From Alentia gelatinosa (Eukaryota; Annelida; Polychaeta; Phyllodocida; Polynoidae): a stretch of DNA of 64,000 bases. The notes beneath the pieces are model-generated. The model was not told the DNA's origin and did not search any database. It was given only the letters and a program-made list of their open reading frames with translations. Every line of letters starts with the position of its first letter. The stretch's first letter is position 1. The stretch covers positions 92,456,704 through 92,520,703 of the forward strand of contig OX465582.1 in the NCBI GenBank assembly GCA_950022655.1, read 5' to 3'. A program made the translations under genes and the position numbers. This document shows positions 30,201 to 45,200 of this stretch, piece by piece.

Positions 30201-33200
30201 TCTAACAGTAGGATTTTGCGTCTAGAAGTTTGACCTGTTATCCGACTCGTAGACGCCTTATCTAGTGGCGTATATACATGTCCATGGTGCGGTTTTGTAT
30301 ACGTCATATATACGCCTGATTCCGTTGTATATACACCACCATCCAATAGTTCCGATCTTTGCAACTTGGGGACACTACTGGTAGCATATTTCATTTTCCA
30401 TCAACCATCCAAGTCTGTATTATATGAAAAATACAATCTTATATTACCAATTTATTTTATAAAACCTTTGTAAAACCTGATTGAGTATAAATTGATTATT
30501 TACACATAATAAACGTCGCATTATGTTGTCTTTTTTACCCTTTTTTTTTTTATAGATTTGACTTTAAAACACCATTTCTAGGTATGTTGAGTCCAGGCCC
30601 ACTATATAAGAGCACTGTCCAAACTCCAAGTCATCTACTAAAATCATCTTACCTCAGCCTCACAACCCCTTCCCCCCCACCGCTGCCCCCTGCTGCCCCC
30701 CCCCCCCCTCCATGTATCACAAGGCCCAGGGCGACTAGGGCTTCACCCCCCCCCCTCGCACCGCCGAGCTGCCGATGCCGCTTTGAAGCGGCAGCCGAGC
30801 TGCCGCTAATCCGTCTACACACACTGCAGGGAGGCGGAGGTCGTGTACTAGGGCTTCACTGTGGGTAGAGTGAGTGTAGGGTGGTGGGGTGTTGGGGTGT
30901 CGGGGGGGCGGTTGGGGGTGCTGTTGGCAGGTGGCGGGTGGCGGGTCAGTGTTGGTGCATCCTCTACCAACACCCATAGGACGGGGCGGGCCGCGGGTCA
31001 CAATTTGTTTTTTTTTTGGTATCATGTCTACGCCTGGCGTATATATATTGCGCAAAGTATTTTTATCTTGAATACGCCAGGTGCGAAATACAGCCAAGTC
31101 GCGCGCGTCTACATAAGGAAACTGCGCATACATATATAAAGGCGTTAGTTTCGTGCAGTGTGTGTATCCCAGTCTCACCCTACTAACCACAGCTGGGTAC
31201 ATGTGTTCTCACTGAGACTCAGAGAGTCAGTGAAGCGTTCACAGTGATCAGAGGGCTTTTATTGGTGGTCTAGGGCTGACATGGCACGTTACCTCGTCGC
31301 AACACAGACCCCCATACCTCAGCTGGATATGCACCTGTATGCCTCGTTCCATGTGTGCCTGATGGCCGTGTGGGCGGGTCTTATTTTTTAGGATTAATTA
31401 ACAGAGCTTAATTGCTTTATATAAGCTTTAAAAAACACCAACAAGACAGGACGGAGGTCGATGTACTAAACAAAATACACTAAAACACATATAAAAAACC
31501 AACAAGACAGAACGTAGGTCGGTGTACTCTATTATAGGCCAATACACATCCAAAGCCAATGCCCGTCTACCGATTTCGGAATTTTTCTGTACCTTTTCGG
31601 AGATAAACCAAGGCATCATAACGGAGTCGGCTGTAGTTGGTAGATGTAGGACAGCTAGGCAAGGGTGAGCCACTGATTAGTGAACCACCTCCTTCAAACG
31701 TCCTTTTGTCACCGACAAGTTGTGGTTTTCATGTTCCAAAATTGGGAGCTAAACCTTTATCAGCAGGTTGATAAATCTAGTCGCAGACTGTTCCCAAATC
31801 CTAACTCCGTCGGCCGGGGGTACATAATCGTATATCTCTTGGTAAGTGTAGACTGATTTGCCTAGGACAAACACCCACCACCCCTTCTCTTGGAGGGTCG
31901 CCGGCCGAGCAAGGGGTTATGTAATTCGACTGTGACCACCAAGTTCACCAATTCCTATACGATTTTGGAACTAATCATTCATCCCTGAATCGCTAGATGG
32001 GTATCAGGCTTAACGCTTCAGGGTTGAACGATCAGTTCCCAAATCATATGGCAGTTGGTGAAGTTGTCGCAGGCAAATTACGTAATTCCTCGGCCCATAT
32101 AGGGCCACCCGATAAGGGGCCATGTACCAACGTTCCCTTGTCAGTGACTGGATTTATCAACATGTTAATAAACTTTTGGTGAGCGATTTAGGAACATTGA
32201 ATGGCAACTCTTCAGCGACAAAAAGCATCTCAAAGAGGGGGGCGGTTAACTAATCGTTGGCTGACCCTTGCCTAGATGTCCTACATATACCCACTAGGGC
32301 CAGCTCCCTTAGGATGCCTCGCCTGAGATAAATTACCCTTCCTCTGTTGCTGACAAAGGTACATCAATGTTCCGAAATCTGTAGATGTTTATTGGGCTGA
32401 AGACCTCTACTTTCTACTATAGATGTACTCTATTAACACCCCTACTCCCCACTAGGCATGTAACCTATTTACGGTCCTACTCTGTACTATACATGTACCC
32501 TGTATCCCTACTCTCAACTAGACATAGACCCCATATTTATTAACCACCTAATAAGGAGTCTTCTTAGGAATAGCATTAAGTGTGAGTATTTCGCTTCCAG
32601 GAGATTACTGAGGCCCGTAACCTCCTGTTTCTGAAATCAGGAAAATACTGGAAATAGTTCAATCGCCTCGGACAAGACTGTATGTAATCACCTCACTATC
32701 GTTCGGAGATTACTACGCGTCTTGTCCTCGTAGATTATGGCCGCTTGTATCTGAAACCAGTTAATATTGTGTATAAATACTCCTATTCTCAACAGGAGAA
32801 GAAGCTAAAGCTGAACAAAAGGGCGATGCGCAAAAAGAGCCTAAAACCCTTCTTCCATCGCTTAAAAGGAAACCATCTCCTGATCTTCAACGACAAAGCA
32901 CCGCATCAGGAAAAAGTCAAGGTATGTTGCCTCAATCTCATAGTACTTTGTAGGTAAATGCTAACGGTAAGGTGTTCAGTAGTAATTGTTCTGAAGTTAA
33001 TAATTAAACAATTACAAACGAGCCTTGAAAAGCATCAGAAAATAATCAATATTGTTTCCTTGTGTAAAGCGATAATGTGATTGAGTTCATAGGTGAACTT
33101 AAACAATAAATGCCAAAAGGTTCTTAAGCCTATAAGACACCGACCCGACGGCTGTGCCCGATTCTAGCTTTGCCCAACAGATCCGTCGGGTCTGCGTCAA

Positions 33201-36200
33201 TCGGGTCGATGTACGCACTTCACCGACCCGATTTTATTACCTTTCCTGACGCGTCGGGCATTACCACCATGTCAGATATGACCAACTCTCCCCGACCTTA
33301 AGATTTCGATGTACGCACTTTCACCGACTGTTCCCGATTCTGAACAGGCCGTTTAAATAGAGATACTACCTATCCCCCAGTCCGATTTATAAGTGCTTCA
33401 TATCGATTTGTAGGGGAGACATAAGCGAATATAGGTCTCAAAACTGTTTTCTAATATCTCAAATAGAACAGAGATTTTGCATTATTACCTATATATACCT
33501 ATAACCTGGCCTGGGGCCCAGCCGGGCTGGGCACCCGGCGGCTCTCTTTGATCTCATCCCGGGTAATTTACGATGTTATAAAAGAGGGAAGTGTGATCGG
33601 GGACAGTCATCATGTCGGTGTCTTATAGGTATCGAAGTCATCGAAATTTCATTCTCGACTCTCGCCGAGCCGATGGTCGGGATGAATCGGAGTCTTATAG
33701 GCTTAATGCCATAAAAGAAGACCTTGTCTTTATACTATCAACAGATATGGGGTATTTTTACAGAGTATAAATTCCACATGTCGTGAGGTCTTATGATGAG
33801 AGATGTACATGCTGCAGCTTGTGTTTTCTAGCTGGACATTGACCTGATGGAGACAATCGAGGAGGAGGAAGAGGAGGATGTGAAGGACCACATCACACTC
33901 GGCAACTACGAGGATGGTGCTGACGTGGTTCTAGTGTTCCGTATTCTGGCTCGGATTTGTGACGGGCAGTATGCACCACTCCAGGTAAATATATCTGGCC
34001 ATTTATCGCCTCTCTATACTACCCGCACTTTACATAGGGATTTGTGACGGGCAGTATGCACCGCTCCAGGTAAATATGTCAGCCCTTGCACCGACTCTTT
34101 ACGCTATCCACACTTCTGATAGGGCTTTGTGATGGGCAGTATGCCTGCTCTAGGCAAATATGTCAGCTCCTGTACCACCTCTCTATACCATATCCACACT
34201 TCATGTATGGCATTGCAACAAGCAATACGCCCCCCTAAAGGTAAATATGCTGGGCCTTGTACCACGTCTCTATGCTACCCGAACTTTATGTAGGGTTTTG
34301 CAACGGGCAGTATGCCCTGCTCCAGGTAAATATGTCAGCCCTTGTACCACCTCTCTACGCTATCCACACTTCATGTATGGCATTGCAACAAGCAGTACGC
34401 CATGCTAAAGGTAAATATGTCAGCCCTTGTAGACTCTTTAAGCTACCCACACTTCACATAGGGTTTTTTGAAAGGCAGTATGCCCACTCTAGGCAACTAT
34501 GTCAGCTCTTGTACCACTTCTCTACCATTCAAGGTAAATATGTTGGGCCTTGTACCACCTCTCTATGCTACCCGCACTTTACGTAAGGTTTTGCGACAGG
34601 CAATAGGCCCCACTACGGCTCACCACACTTTACGTAGGGTTTTGCGACAGGCAGTATGCCCTGCTCCAGGAAAATATGTCAGCCCTTGTACTACCTCTTT
34701 ACGCTACCCACAATTTATGTAGGGTTTTGCGCCAGTCCGTATGCACTGCTCCAGGCAAATATGTCACCCCTTGTACTACCTCTTTACGCTACCTACACTC
34801 TAAGTAGGGTTTTGCAACAAGTAGTAGGCCCCACTCAAGGTAAATATGTCTGACCTTGTACCACCTCTCTAGGCTTCACACAATTTATGTAGGGTTTTGT
34901 AACAGGCAGTACGCCCTGCTCAAGGTAAATATATCCAGCCTTGTACCAACTCTCTACACTACCCACACTTTATGTAGGGTTTTGTGACAGGCAGTACGCC
35001 CTGCTCAAGTTAAATATGTCAGCCCTTGTACTAACTCTCTATGCTACCCACACTTCACATAGGGTTTTGCTACAGGCAGTATACCACATAAGGACTTGTA
35101 CCACCCAAACGTTTCGCTACCCGGTTTTGCGATGGGCAATATGTGTCACTTCAGGTCAATATATCAGCCCTTGTTCCACCTCTCTATACTACCCGTACTT
35201 CATGTAGGGTTTTGTGATGGGCTGTATGCTTCACTGCAAGTATTGGAGATTTTAAAGTGAATTATATGAGAGCATCTCGCATTATTCCTTGTATTGTACT
35301 AGAATCCTCACGAAGCTTCTTTTGATTCTTCTCTTCAACTCGGTCGATTTCCAATTATTTCACCAAGAGCTGGTGTCGTGGCTGACACGTATTCCACTAA
35401 GGATACTGCCTGTGAGATGTTGCAATGTGAGATGTTGTGAACAAACTACTCTTCTCTTTTCCAGGACTACCTCCGTTCACAGCCAGACAACTTGCGGAAA
35501 GTGAACCTGGTGGCAGAGATGACCGTCTTCTTCTCGGGTTTATACACCCACATCAACTCGGAGACGATCATCCTCGCTACTCAGGTCATCAGCGCTATCA
35601 TGGAGATCTCAATGGTAAGTTGGGAAGTCATGGTCCTATAATAAATATCTCCTTCGTAAGTGTCCATGTTACTAGCGCTATAATAATAATCTTCATGGTA
35701 AGTATTCCGATTGTCATGACTAAAATGAATGTCTCCATGGTACCAGTTGTCATGACTACAATAAATATCGCCATGGTAGCAATTGCCATGACTACAATGA
35801 ATATTTCCATGGTAGCAATTGTTATGACTACAATGAATATCTCCATGGTAGCAGCTGTCATGACTACAGTGAATATCTCCATGGTACCAGTTGGCATGAC
35901 TACAAGGAATATCTCCATGGTACCAGTTGCCATGACTATAATGAATATTTCTATGGTAAGAGTACCAATTGTCATGGCTACAATACATATCTTCATGGTA
36001 CAAGTTGTCATGGCTACAATTAAGATCTCAATGGTACCAGTTGTCATGACTACAATGAATATCTCTATTGTAAAGTGTACCAGTTGTCATGACTACAATA
36101 AATATCTTCATGGTACAAGCTGTCATGACTACAATGCCGATCTCAATGGTACCAGTTGTCATGACTACAATGAATATCTCTATGGTAAGTGTACCAGTTG

Positions 36201-39200
36201 TCCTGACTACAATAAATATCTTCATGGTACAAGCTGTCATGACTACAATGCCGATCTCAATGGTACCACTTGTCATGACTACAATGATTATCTCTATGGT
36301 AAGTGTACCAACTGTCATGACTAAAATAATATCACAACAATGAATGTATACATAGAAACCGTCGTCATCACTACGATGAAGATCCCTATAGTACTTTCAC
36401 AAAACTAGACGTGTTTTTAACTTACTGTAATATGAAAATTACAATGCAATACATTGATTCCTATATGAAGACCTATTTACAGTTTTGACTGTAAAAGTTG
36501 CATATTGCTCAAATTGATATTGTGTGATAATCACTTTAAAGGGAAACCAGGAGAACCGGGCAGTAGTGCTGAACAACAAGATCGTGGACTATTCCAACTT
36601 CCTGCTCCGCATCTCGCAGTTTGAGGGATGTTCAGTCACACAGGTGAGCCAGATGTATCTACTGAAGAGATTTCTTAGGTTGTATTTCCTGTATTCATTC
36701 TGCAGTTATTCAGATTTTCCTAGTCTCTTTCACGACCACTTCAGGCGTACAGGGCAGCCTCCGGGGTAATGATGTCAGATGAATAAACTTCTCGCACTAA
36801 TGACACCGAATTGAAAATCTGTGTTCTACTGATATATTTTTGTATATATACTATTGATTGGTAAACTTAAAATTTAAAAAAAATTAAGATTCCTTTTCAA
36901 ACTGCTGAGGTAATTTTCACTCTGTCTTCCGACTGTACATAAACTTGTGACGTCATTACTGCCGCCATACTGCTTCCGGGTATGGAATTCCCTGCCTCGG
37001 CCACTAGACTCCAACGGGCCCACCTTGAGCCGTGAACACACCGTCTGGTGAATGATGGTCGCACTATATGCTAAGATATTTCATGAACTGCAATAGATTT
37101 GCATGCTAAAGTGACAATACTACTCCATGGCCGTGGCATAGTCAATTGCTCATGACATCATATGAATTTGCTAAGTATATTCTAATCATTCTGAAATTTT
37201 GATGATACTTAATGTCATAGAAAGAGGTGAGATAAATCCAGAACCGCACACGAATCGTAAAATACACAATACTCCACTCGTTTGGTTGTACCTTAATCGT
37301 CGCTCGGCTTCACCTCAATGACTATCGGGGCCTATCCAAACTCATGGAGCATTTATATAGAACGTCCTGACCATGCTGTACAAGTCACAGAACGAGATGG
37401 TAATTTACGGTCTGTAAGGAACGAGGCATTTAAGCCAAGTTCCGTACAAACCGTAAATTATATGAGTTCTGTTACTTGTACAAGCATGGTTGGACGTTAT
37501 ATATTTACTATATACCCAAAATTTAAAAAAAAATCATTAATTTAATTTTTAACAACCGATATGTTAATTAAACGTGTATAGCAAGGTGGTCCGTATTTTA
37601 GTGTACGGACCAGTGGTCTGTACAATATTTTTACGTATATAGTTATGTCTATTTATACAATTCTCGATGCAGTTCTGTACAATTATACAATTCTCGATGC
37701 AGTTCTATATGATTACACTGATATGTTGTTGATATGCTCGGTAGGTCGTTGGACTGAAGATGGAGCTGGCCACCCTGCTGATGGCCCTCATTGAGGAGAA
37801 CGGACCTGTACCCATCCAGATTGCCAGGGTCAGTTAGTTCATAGATCAAAAGAAAGCATTTGTGAACAATGAAAGAGTGGTGGTGAAAATAGGGTTTTAA
37901 CCTGATCAATCAGAGACCTAAATTTACACTATGTGAGGCAACACAAAGAGTTAAACAGGTAAAGTGAGGAGGGCCCACTTGATTAAGGTCAGAGACCTGA
38001 ATATACACTATGTAAGGCCAGAGCCTATAGAGATAATTGTAGAAAGTCCATGTTGCAATTCTCTCGATTTAGAGATGAACAACTTCTAATAGATTTGAAT
38101 AGTGTTAAAAAGCAGTGCTACTTCCCCTAAGTGGCTCCAGTAGCCGTGCTTAAATTAATAATAAAACACTTTGTACATAGTAACATTAAGCCCTTAACAC
38201 ATTTCTCTAGTTGAGTGGAGCACCCAAAAGACAGCACTCAACCGCCCTTCTGTACAGAATCAGTATTCTTGATAAACATGATTTATTTTATACTCATTAA
38301 GGACCTAAATAGACCGTAATCAGACAGATTAGCTTTGATAAAGACTATGTTATAGTCCAATCGTCGGTTGTGAAATAAATGCTACAATATATCAACTTGA
38401 ATATTTCAGTGGTTGTACTATTATTTTCACTTTATCTTTATTTTTGATTTATTTTGAACAGGAGGTGCGGGACACCTTGGATTTAGCCGCCATCAAAAGA
38501 CACATCTCTCTGGTGTACACCATTGTCACAGTAAGTAAGACTTGTTTCCTTTATAGACCTCTAACCCACTGACTCACACTAAAGCCCAATGCCCATCTAC
38601 CGATTTCGGAACATTTATGTACGTTTGTCGGCGACAAACGGTGGGTAATTTGTCTCAGCCGAGCCATCCTAACGGAGTCCGTAGATGTAGGACAGCTAGG
38701 CAAGGCTACACAGCGATTAGTGAACACTCGGTTTCTTTGGTTTTTGCCCTCCCCAAGCGATTAGTGGACCATTCAGCGATATTATCAGTGTGCGGATCGA
38801 GCGACGGGTTATGTAATTTGCTTGCCACAAGGTGACCGACTCCTATACGATTTGGGAACTAATCGTTCAACCCTAAATCGGTAGATGGGCATCCGGCTTT
38901 ACTCCATCCACCCACACATAACTTTAGCTAGAACTATATCATGTTTTATCAGAGTTCTGTACTTATAATTAAAAATATTGGTCATCCAAGGAGATCGTAA
39001 AGGGCGATCATCTGCAGAGAGTTCACTTCAGGGTCCGCAACCCTGTAGGTTCCCCAACATGAATCACGGTCTCAGAGATACAGATAGACATGTTTGTTTA
39101 GGTCACCAACTTCAACTTGGGGTTGAGTATCCTATTGGAAACACTTAGTACCTACCTTACAGATCAATCGAGTTCAGTCAAGATTATGGTGGAATATAGT

Positions 39201-42200
39201 TCCAAGTGTGATATAATATCTTTCATATATGAATTGAAAATATTGATTATCCAAAGAGGGACATAGAATAAAACTTATGACTAGATTCTCAATCATTTCA
39301 CATTATGATATTGGAAAAAATGAAACACCTCTTAAATACTAAGACAATCTATCTTTATTTGGTATGTGATCCATCACAAGGTATGTGATCCATCACAAAT
39401 TTTTCACTCCAATTTGACACTAACATGTATAAATAATACAACGTTTTGGTGTATGTGGGGCTCTTTAGGTGTACGTACTATTCTCTTTGTGAGAAATGAA
39501 ATTGCCTTCAGATGTCTTCACTGTATACTGTAGACATCTGAAGTCTTAACAATATGTCTTAAAGGCATATTAGACAATTTATGCAGGCGCCACCTGGTGA
39601 TTTTTAGATATTGTCAATTATCAGTCAAAACTGGTTTCTTGGGACTCATTTTAATTCTTAATGGATAAATTATATATTTTTGTCAAGTTTATCCAATTTT
39701 AGTAGGTATTATAGAATAATTTACATTTGCTTGATTCAAAAATGAAATATACTAAGAAAGTATGGTGTTCTTCCATTTTTTCAAGAAAAAGGACGATGGA
39801 TTTTAAAACTTAAATGTGTAATACTATACATCTACCATATTCTGTGAAAGTTTGAGGAAACTGACATGGGTTATACTATGTGAGAGGCAACTTCTTAGAA
39901 TTTCTTTATATGTTAGATATGTTTACTAGAACACTTGAACATCATCATATTCAAATTTTAAGAAAATGACATGGGTTTCAATATTGTAAGTTGTTTACTA
40001 ATTTTCTGATAAACAAAGTGTTAACAAAGTTGAAGGATATCAAAGCTTAACTCCAGCTTGCAGAGTCGACCATTATTCATTACCCTCTTGTATACACTCT
40101 GATATTCAATTACTTTTTTATGGTAGCACACCGATGACGACGTAGAGAAGCTAGTGCTCGGCAAATCCTCCCCAAATCCTGCACAAAAGATAAAGGTAAA
40201 AATAGTGTAATCATATAGTACTGCATCATGACTCATACAAATAGACAATAATAGACTACCCCGCTTGCGACTGGAGCTTAATATTTGGTACACCCAGTCT
40301 CAGACTGGGCGTACCTTCAGGATCACACAGTGGAGACAGGGCTTTTCTTCTGTTGCCAAGATTTATGTTCCAAAATCGTAAAGTATGTTATGGCCTTTAG
40401 CTACAACAACAGCCCTTTGTATGTAGACTAATGATAACGATAGTGAATCCTCCCCATTCACTTCTCTATGTCAGTCATGTGTTGTTGTTTTTCTGCACCT
40501 AGTTGTATCCAGACATTATGGAGACTATCAACGTCCTTGGCTTCAGGTTCTACATTCTCCTTGCCAGACTTTTTGACGTCGACCCCAAACTACAAAAACA
40601 AGGTATTCTGAAATAACATCTTGATCATCGAACTTATGAACCAACTTTTCCTTGACTTACAATCCGGGAAATTTCGAGTAAAGCTAAACATAATGTTGCT
40701 TTAGAATGTCTGGGAATGGTTTGATTGACTCCATTCTGAGGTTAATGAATTCAATTTACAATTATGTCTAGTAGTATTATTATCCAAAAAAAGCAAATAT
40801 TTCAATAATAAACTGGAAATTTGTACAGACTGTATGTGTAACATCAAATTTCTGGATTCTTTGTAATAGCTAAGAATTACAAATTATATCACTTATAAAC
40901 CTTTGAATTTTGGGCCCCCGTCCCGGAGAACTGTACATAGTCATTACTAGCCGTCCCCAAGTGTGTAGTTCTGCCATAGGCGGCCATCCTTATAGGGTTA
41001 ATAATCTATGAAGGATTTTAAGGCTGGACGATAGGACCGTTCACTATCGAGGTGTCCTAGATTTTATCAAATGAAACCTAACCATCTTCTGGCTCTTGTA
41101 TTTTCAAGGTAGCTTAGGCGGATGATATGAATATTTATTTAACGAGACCATCTTAAAACCTTCTTATTATCGTTTGTAAAATATCAAACACCCAACTGAT
41201 TAACTTGCATGTCTTTCCCTAGGCTTTGACAACCAGACGGAGAAGTTAGCCTTCCACTATTTCAAACATCAGTGCAGATCGGTGGAGATCGTGAAGGATG
41301 GTCATCTGCAGAAAGTTCACTTCCGGGTCCGCGACCCTGTAGGTATCCCAACAAGCACTGCAGTCTCAGAGTTATAAATAGACACGTTCATATAGGTCAT
41401 CAACTTCTTCTTGGGGTTGAGTTTCACATTAGTAACCCTTAGTGCCTACCTTGCAGATTAATCAAGTTCAGTCAAGATTACAGTGGAATATATATTTTTT
41501 TAAGACTTTTATTCAATCTGGCATATGGTCAGCATTTAAAAAGGCTGGTCTTAACGCAATATCACCTCCAATTATTACTACATGTGTTTCTTGTCGTTTT
41601 ATGCGATCACAGCGCAATATATTTACAAAACAAGCAAAATCTGGGTATAGTTCTAGGTGCGATATAACATCTTTCATATATGACTTAGAAATTCAGAACC
41701 TTGATAAAAATATATAAAAAAAACAATTCCTCTTTGCCTGTTCATACTCGCAACACATCAAAACCTTATAAAAGATTCTGAAATCGGACTGTCCATCTTA
41801 CATCATTTCCTAAATAGTAAGGTGCCCTATTTTGGGTACTATCAATGCCTTACACCTATTTACTGTTCTCCACCCTTTTTTAAATCTTTTTTTTTATTAG
41901 GTATCACTTCAAATATTTACATTTGGTTTTCAACCGGCCTTTTACATATCCAGGTGTACTCATATCAACCATTTTCTATCATAGATACTTTGAGATTTAC
42001 TAATACATTTAAATATAGTGGTATCCATAATAGTAACGGTAATATGACTGCATAACAATCAGTCCAATCAAATGTTATGAAATTAGCCCACATGATTCAG
42101 ATATCTATATAAGTAGGATATTATTTTTTGCGCTACAATCGTATGAATTCCTCTTTAAGTGCCCTGTTTTTGTGACACTCAATGCGTGGTATCTACTGTA

Positions 42201-45200
42201 TTCCATATTACAAGGACCTCCTGAGAGAAGAGGTCATCGAGGAGGTCAAGTGGAACATCGACCGAACCTCCACCTCTAACAAGCTGAGAGACCTTCTACG
42301 ATGGTCCAAGGACATCATCAAGGATATTGAGTACCAGAACAGATTCCTGAAAAATAAATTTCTAAAGCAATTGGCAGCTAAATGGTAATTATCCTTCATA
42401 TACAAGATCAAAACTTTATTGACCAACATGGGACAAAAACTATTTGACATATTGGATTTGGATTTATGCAACAAACCACATACATTGCATAGGGAGCCAG
42501 AGTGAACCCGCTGAAACCACAGATACCCACCTACAAATCACCATTTCCGGTGGCCAGTAAGAACGAGGCTTAGTGCCAGAGCTATGGGGGTTTGAGGCTA
42601 GACTTATGTTTTTGGTCTCGTTTGTTACTTTTGAGGTGGAGTTTATAACTATCGTCTGTAAATAACTATGTTTCAAAACTACGATGACAGTTGTTAAGTT
42701 TATCAAAAAATTTGGATCTAAAAGATTGGTGAATGAGACATATAATCTTGAACCTACATAGTCAAAGTACTGAGCGCCTATACCCGGAAATAGTATTTTG
42801 TGACCGGCTATCTGTGGTTGCAATGGGTTCACTTTGGCTCCCTATAGTAATCTCGGTGAGACTGTAGCCAAGTAAAGACAGTAGCAGTACGGACTGAGTT
42901 ACTTAAATCCAAATCTATTCTCTCTGAGATTTGTGTAATACGTATCTTGTCTCGTCTCCACAAAATTTAGATCCAAGGAAAAACATTATATGCCATGCCC
43001 CATCAAATACAGTCACTCAATATCCTTTTTAAACTCATTTCAAATAAAAAATACTCAAAAAAAACCCCATATAATACGAATAATACATGTATAAATGCTT
43101 TGGATATCGAAGCTAGAAACCCAATCCTCATGTCTGATTATAAAAAATCCCTCTGTGATATTTCTTCCATTCCAGGCAAATCTGGAACCTTGCAGCTATT
43201 TTCCTGTCTTTGGCAATCAATATCCTGATGTTGGCAACCTGGGACGCTCGAGGTCATGTGTCTGGATTACCATTAAACATCACAGCCCTACCACCAGAAC
43301 TACTCAGGTAAGTTTTAAACCTCACTGTCCTCCCACCAGAACTACTAAGGTGAGTTTTAAACCTCACTGTCCTACCACCAGAGCTACTCAGGTAAGTTTT
43401 AAACCTTAAAGTCCTACCACCAGACCTACTCAGCTACCAGCAGAACTGTTTTAAATCTCATTATCCTGCCACAAGAATTTCAAATCTAATTGTCCTATCA
43501 CCAGAACTACTCAGGTAAATTTAAAACCTAACTATGCTAATACCTGAACTTGCTAGGTAAGTTCACTTCCCTGCAACTGGAGCTCCAAAAGTGAATCCTT
43601 ATTCTCACTGTCCTGCCACCAGAAATACCTGTGAGTTTTAAAACTTACTTTCCTGCAACTGGGACTACTCATTTGAGTTTTAGTCCTTTCTGTCCTACCA
43701 CCATAACTACTCAGTTGAGATCGTTACCTCACTACCCTGCCACCATAACTATTTAGGTTCTAAACCTCATTGTCCTACTACAATGTGTACTCAGGTAAGT
43801 TCTTCCCATGCTCTAAGTTGGTTCAGCATCAATCTAAAAAGATCACCACACAATATAAGCCAACACCAAAGCTAAATCCACAGGTAGCTTTAAGCCATCA
43901 GCATCAGAAGATCGCTTGGTAAATGGCACTATACAAATTGCTTGTATTCCAGTATGGAATATTCATTTTTTTGCGATATTCACTTGAAGATAGGACATGA
44001 AGTGCAAAAAGTAATTCACCATCATTTATTGCACTTGTTACATTTCCAGTGTCAAATTTACTGTGCACAACATTCACTACGTTGGCATAATTTACTAGAA
44101 GTACAGGAATTCCCATTCAAAGCTCAGTTCTTTTTCAGCCATCAACCCCTTATCAAGTTCGAGCCGTACTACGCCATCCATCACACTCTGGCCTCCTTAC
44201 ACAACTTCAGCTCGCTCATGCTCTTTATCGCCTACTTCTTAAGGAATCATCCACGGGCTCCCAATATATTCTTCTGGAAAAAGTGGAAGTTCTTTAAGTA
44301 AGTATACAGAAAGTTCTCTGTGCTTAGAAATCTCTGACCTCACCCGATCACATCTCCAGACTAGTTCCATGATACACAACCTTCCCTCAAACACACCTAC
44401 CTTTGAATAACTACCTTGAGTAGACATTCCACGGGGCAAGGTTATAGTTGTTGCAATTGAACACAAGAGGACACCACCAGTATAAAGAAAACTAGCGGAG
44501 AACGGATGGACTGGGATCAGCGTGGTTGTGGTGTATGGAATCACGTTCCCGACGATGCCAGACTGCCCGATGCCCCAGATTAGTATGTTGGGTCCTCTTC
44601 CATTACACCAATGATATCTGTAGTATCCTACTATGTATAGTTGTATTTGTAGGTGGCTACTCCAGTCACCCTCCTCTTCTATTTACATAACCCTACCAGT
44701 GCTGCCACTCTGTGAGCAGCTGGGCTACTACTCACTGTGATTCAAATGTAGGGCAACAGGATGTCATGTGACTTCTATCTTGTATCCTCACACACAGGAA
44801 TAAACATCTCCAGCATAATCTACAAACATCTGCCAGTCTTATCATTATGGTGCAATATCACACTCTATAATATCAGAATAATAAATCAGACACTGTAAGA
44901 ATCATATTTCGTCCAGATGGAACAGGCCCTAAATGTAGCCTACTAAGCCATGCAGGCCTATCAGCACAGTGATATTCCCACAGCTGTCACCTCGTTCATA
45001 TCACACTGCATCAAACTCGTGGAGGACGACGACTTTGACCAAAACTTGTTGGTTTCTTCTTTAATCTGCACATGTATATCTGGTAGCATTTCTAGGCTTT
45101 CCAATATTTCCATAGAGAATACCTCTCAGATAGAAAATGTACACTTACAATTCTGGTCACAGGACTGGAGAAGACCCTTTCAGAGATCGAACCAGACAAG

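Noticed and set aside
30584..31202. Proline-rich frames on both strands
   Set aside because: Low-complexity C-rich and G-rich sequence inside a TIR element.
35437..36324. 295-residue open frame on the + strand
   Set aside because: It overlaps exon 19 in another frame and consists of the 36-bp repeat. No codon or family support.
41442..41717. 91-residue frame after exon 25
   Set aside because: It lies in an intron within a duplicated and inserted region; no family resemblance and phases do not fit the gene.
43176..43409. Alternative frame of exon 27 (NLEPCSYFPVF)
   Set aside because: It breaks phase with exon 26 and loses the S1 helix seen in the chosen frame.
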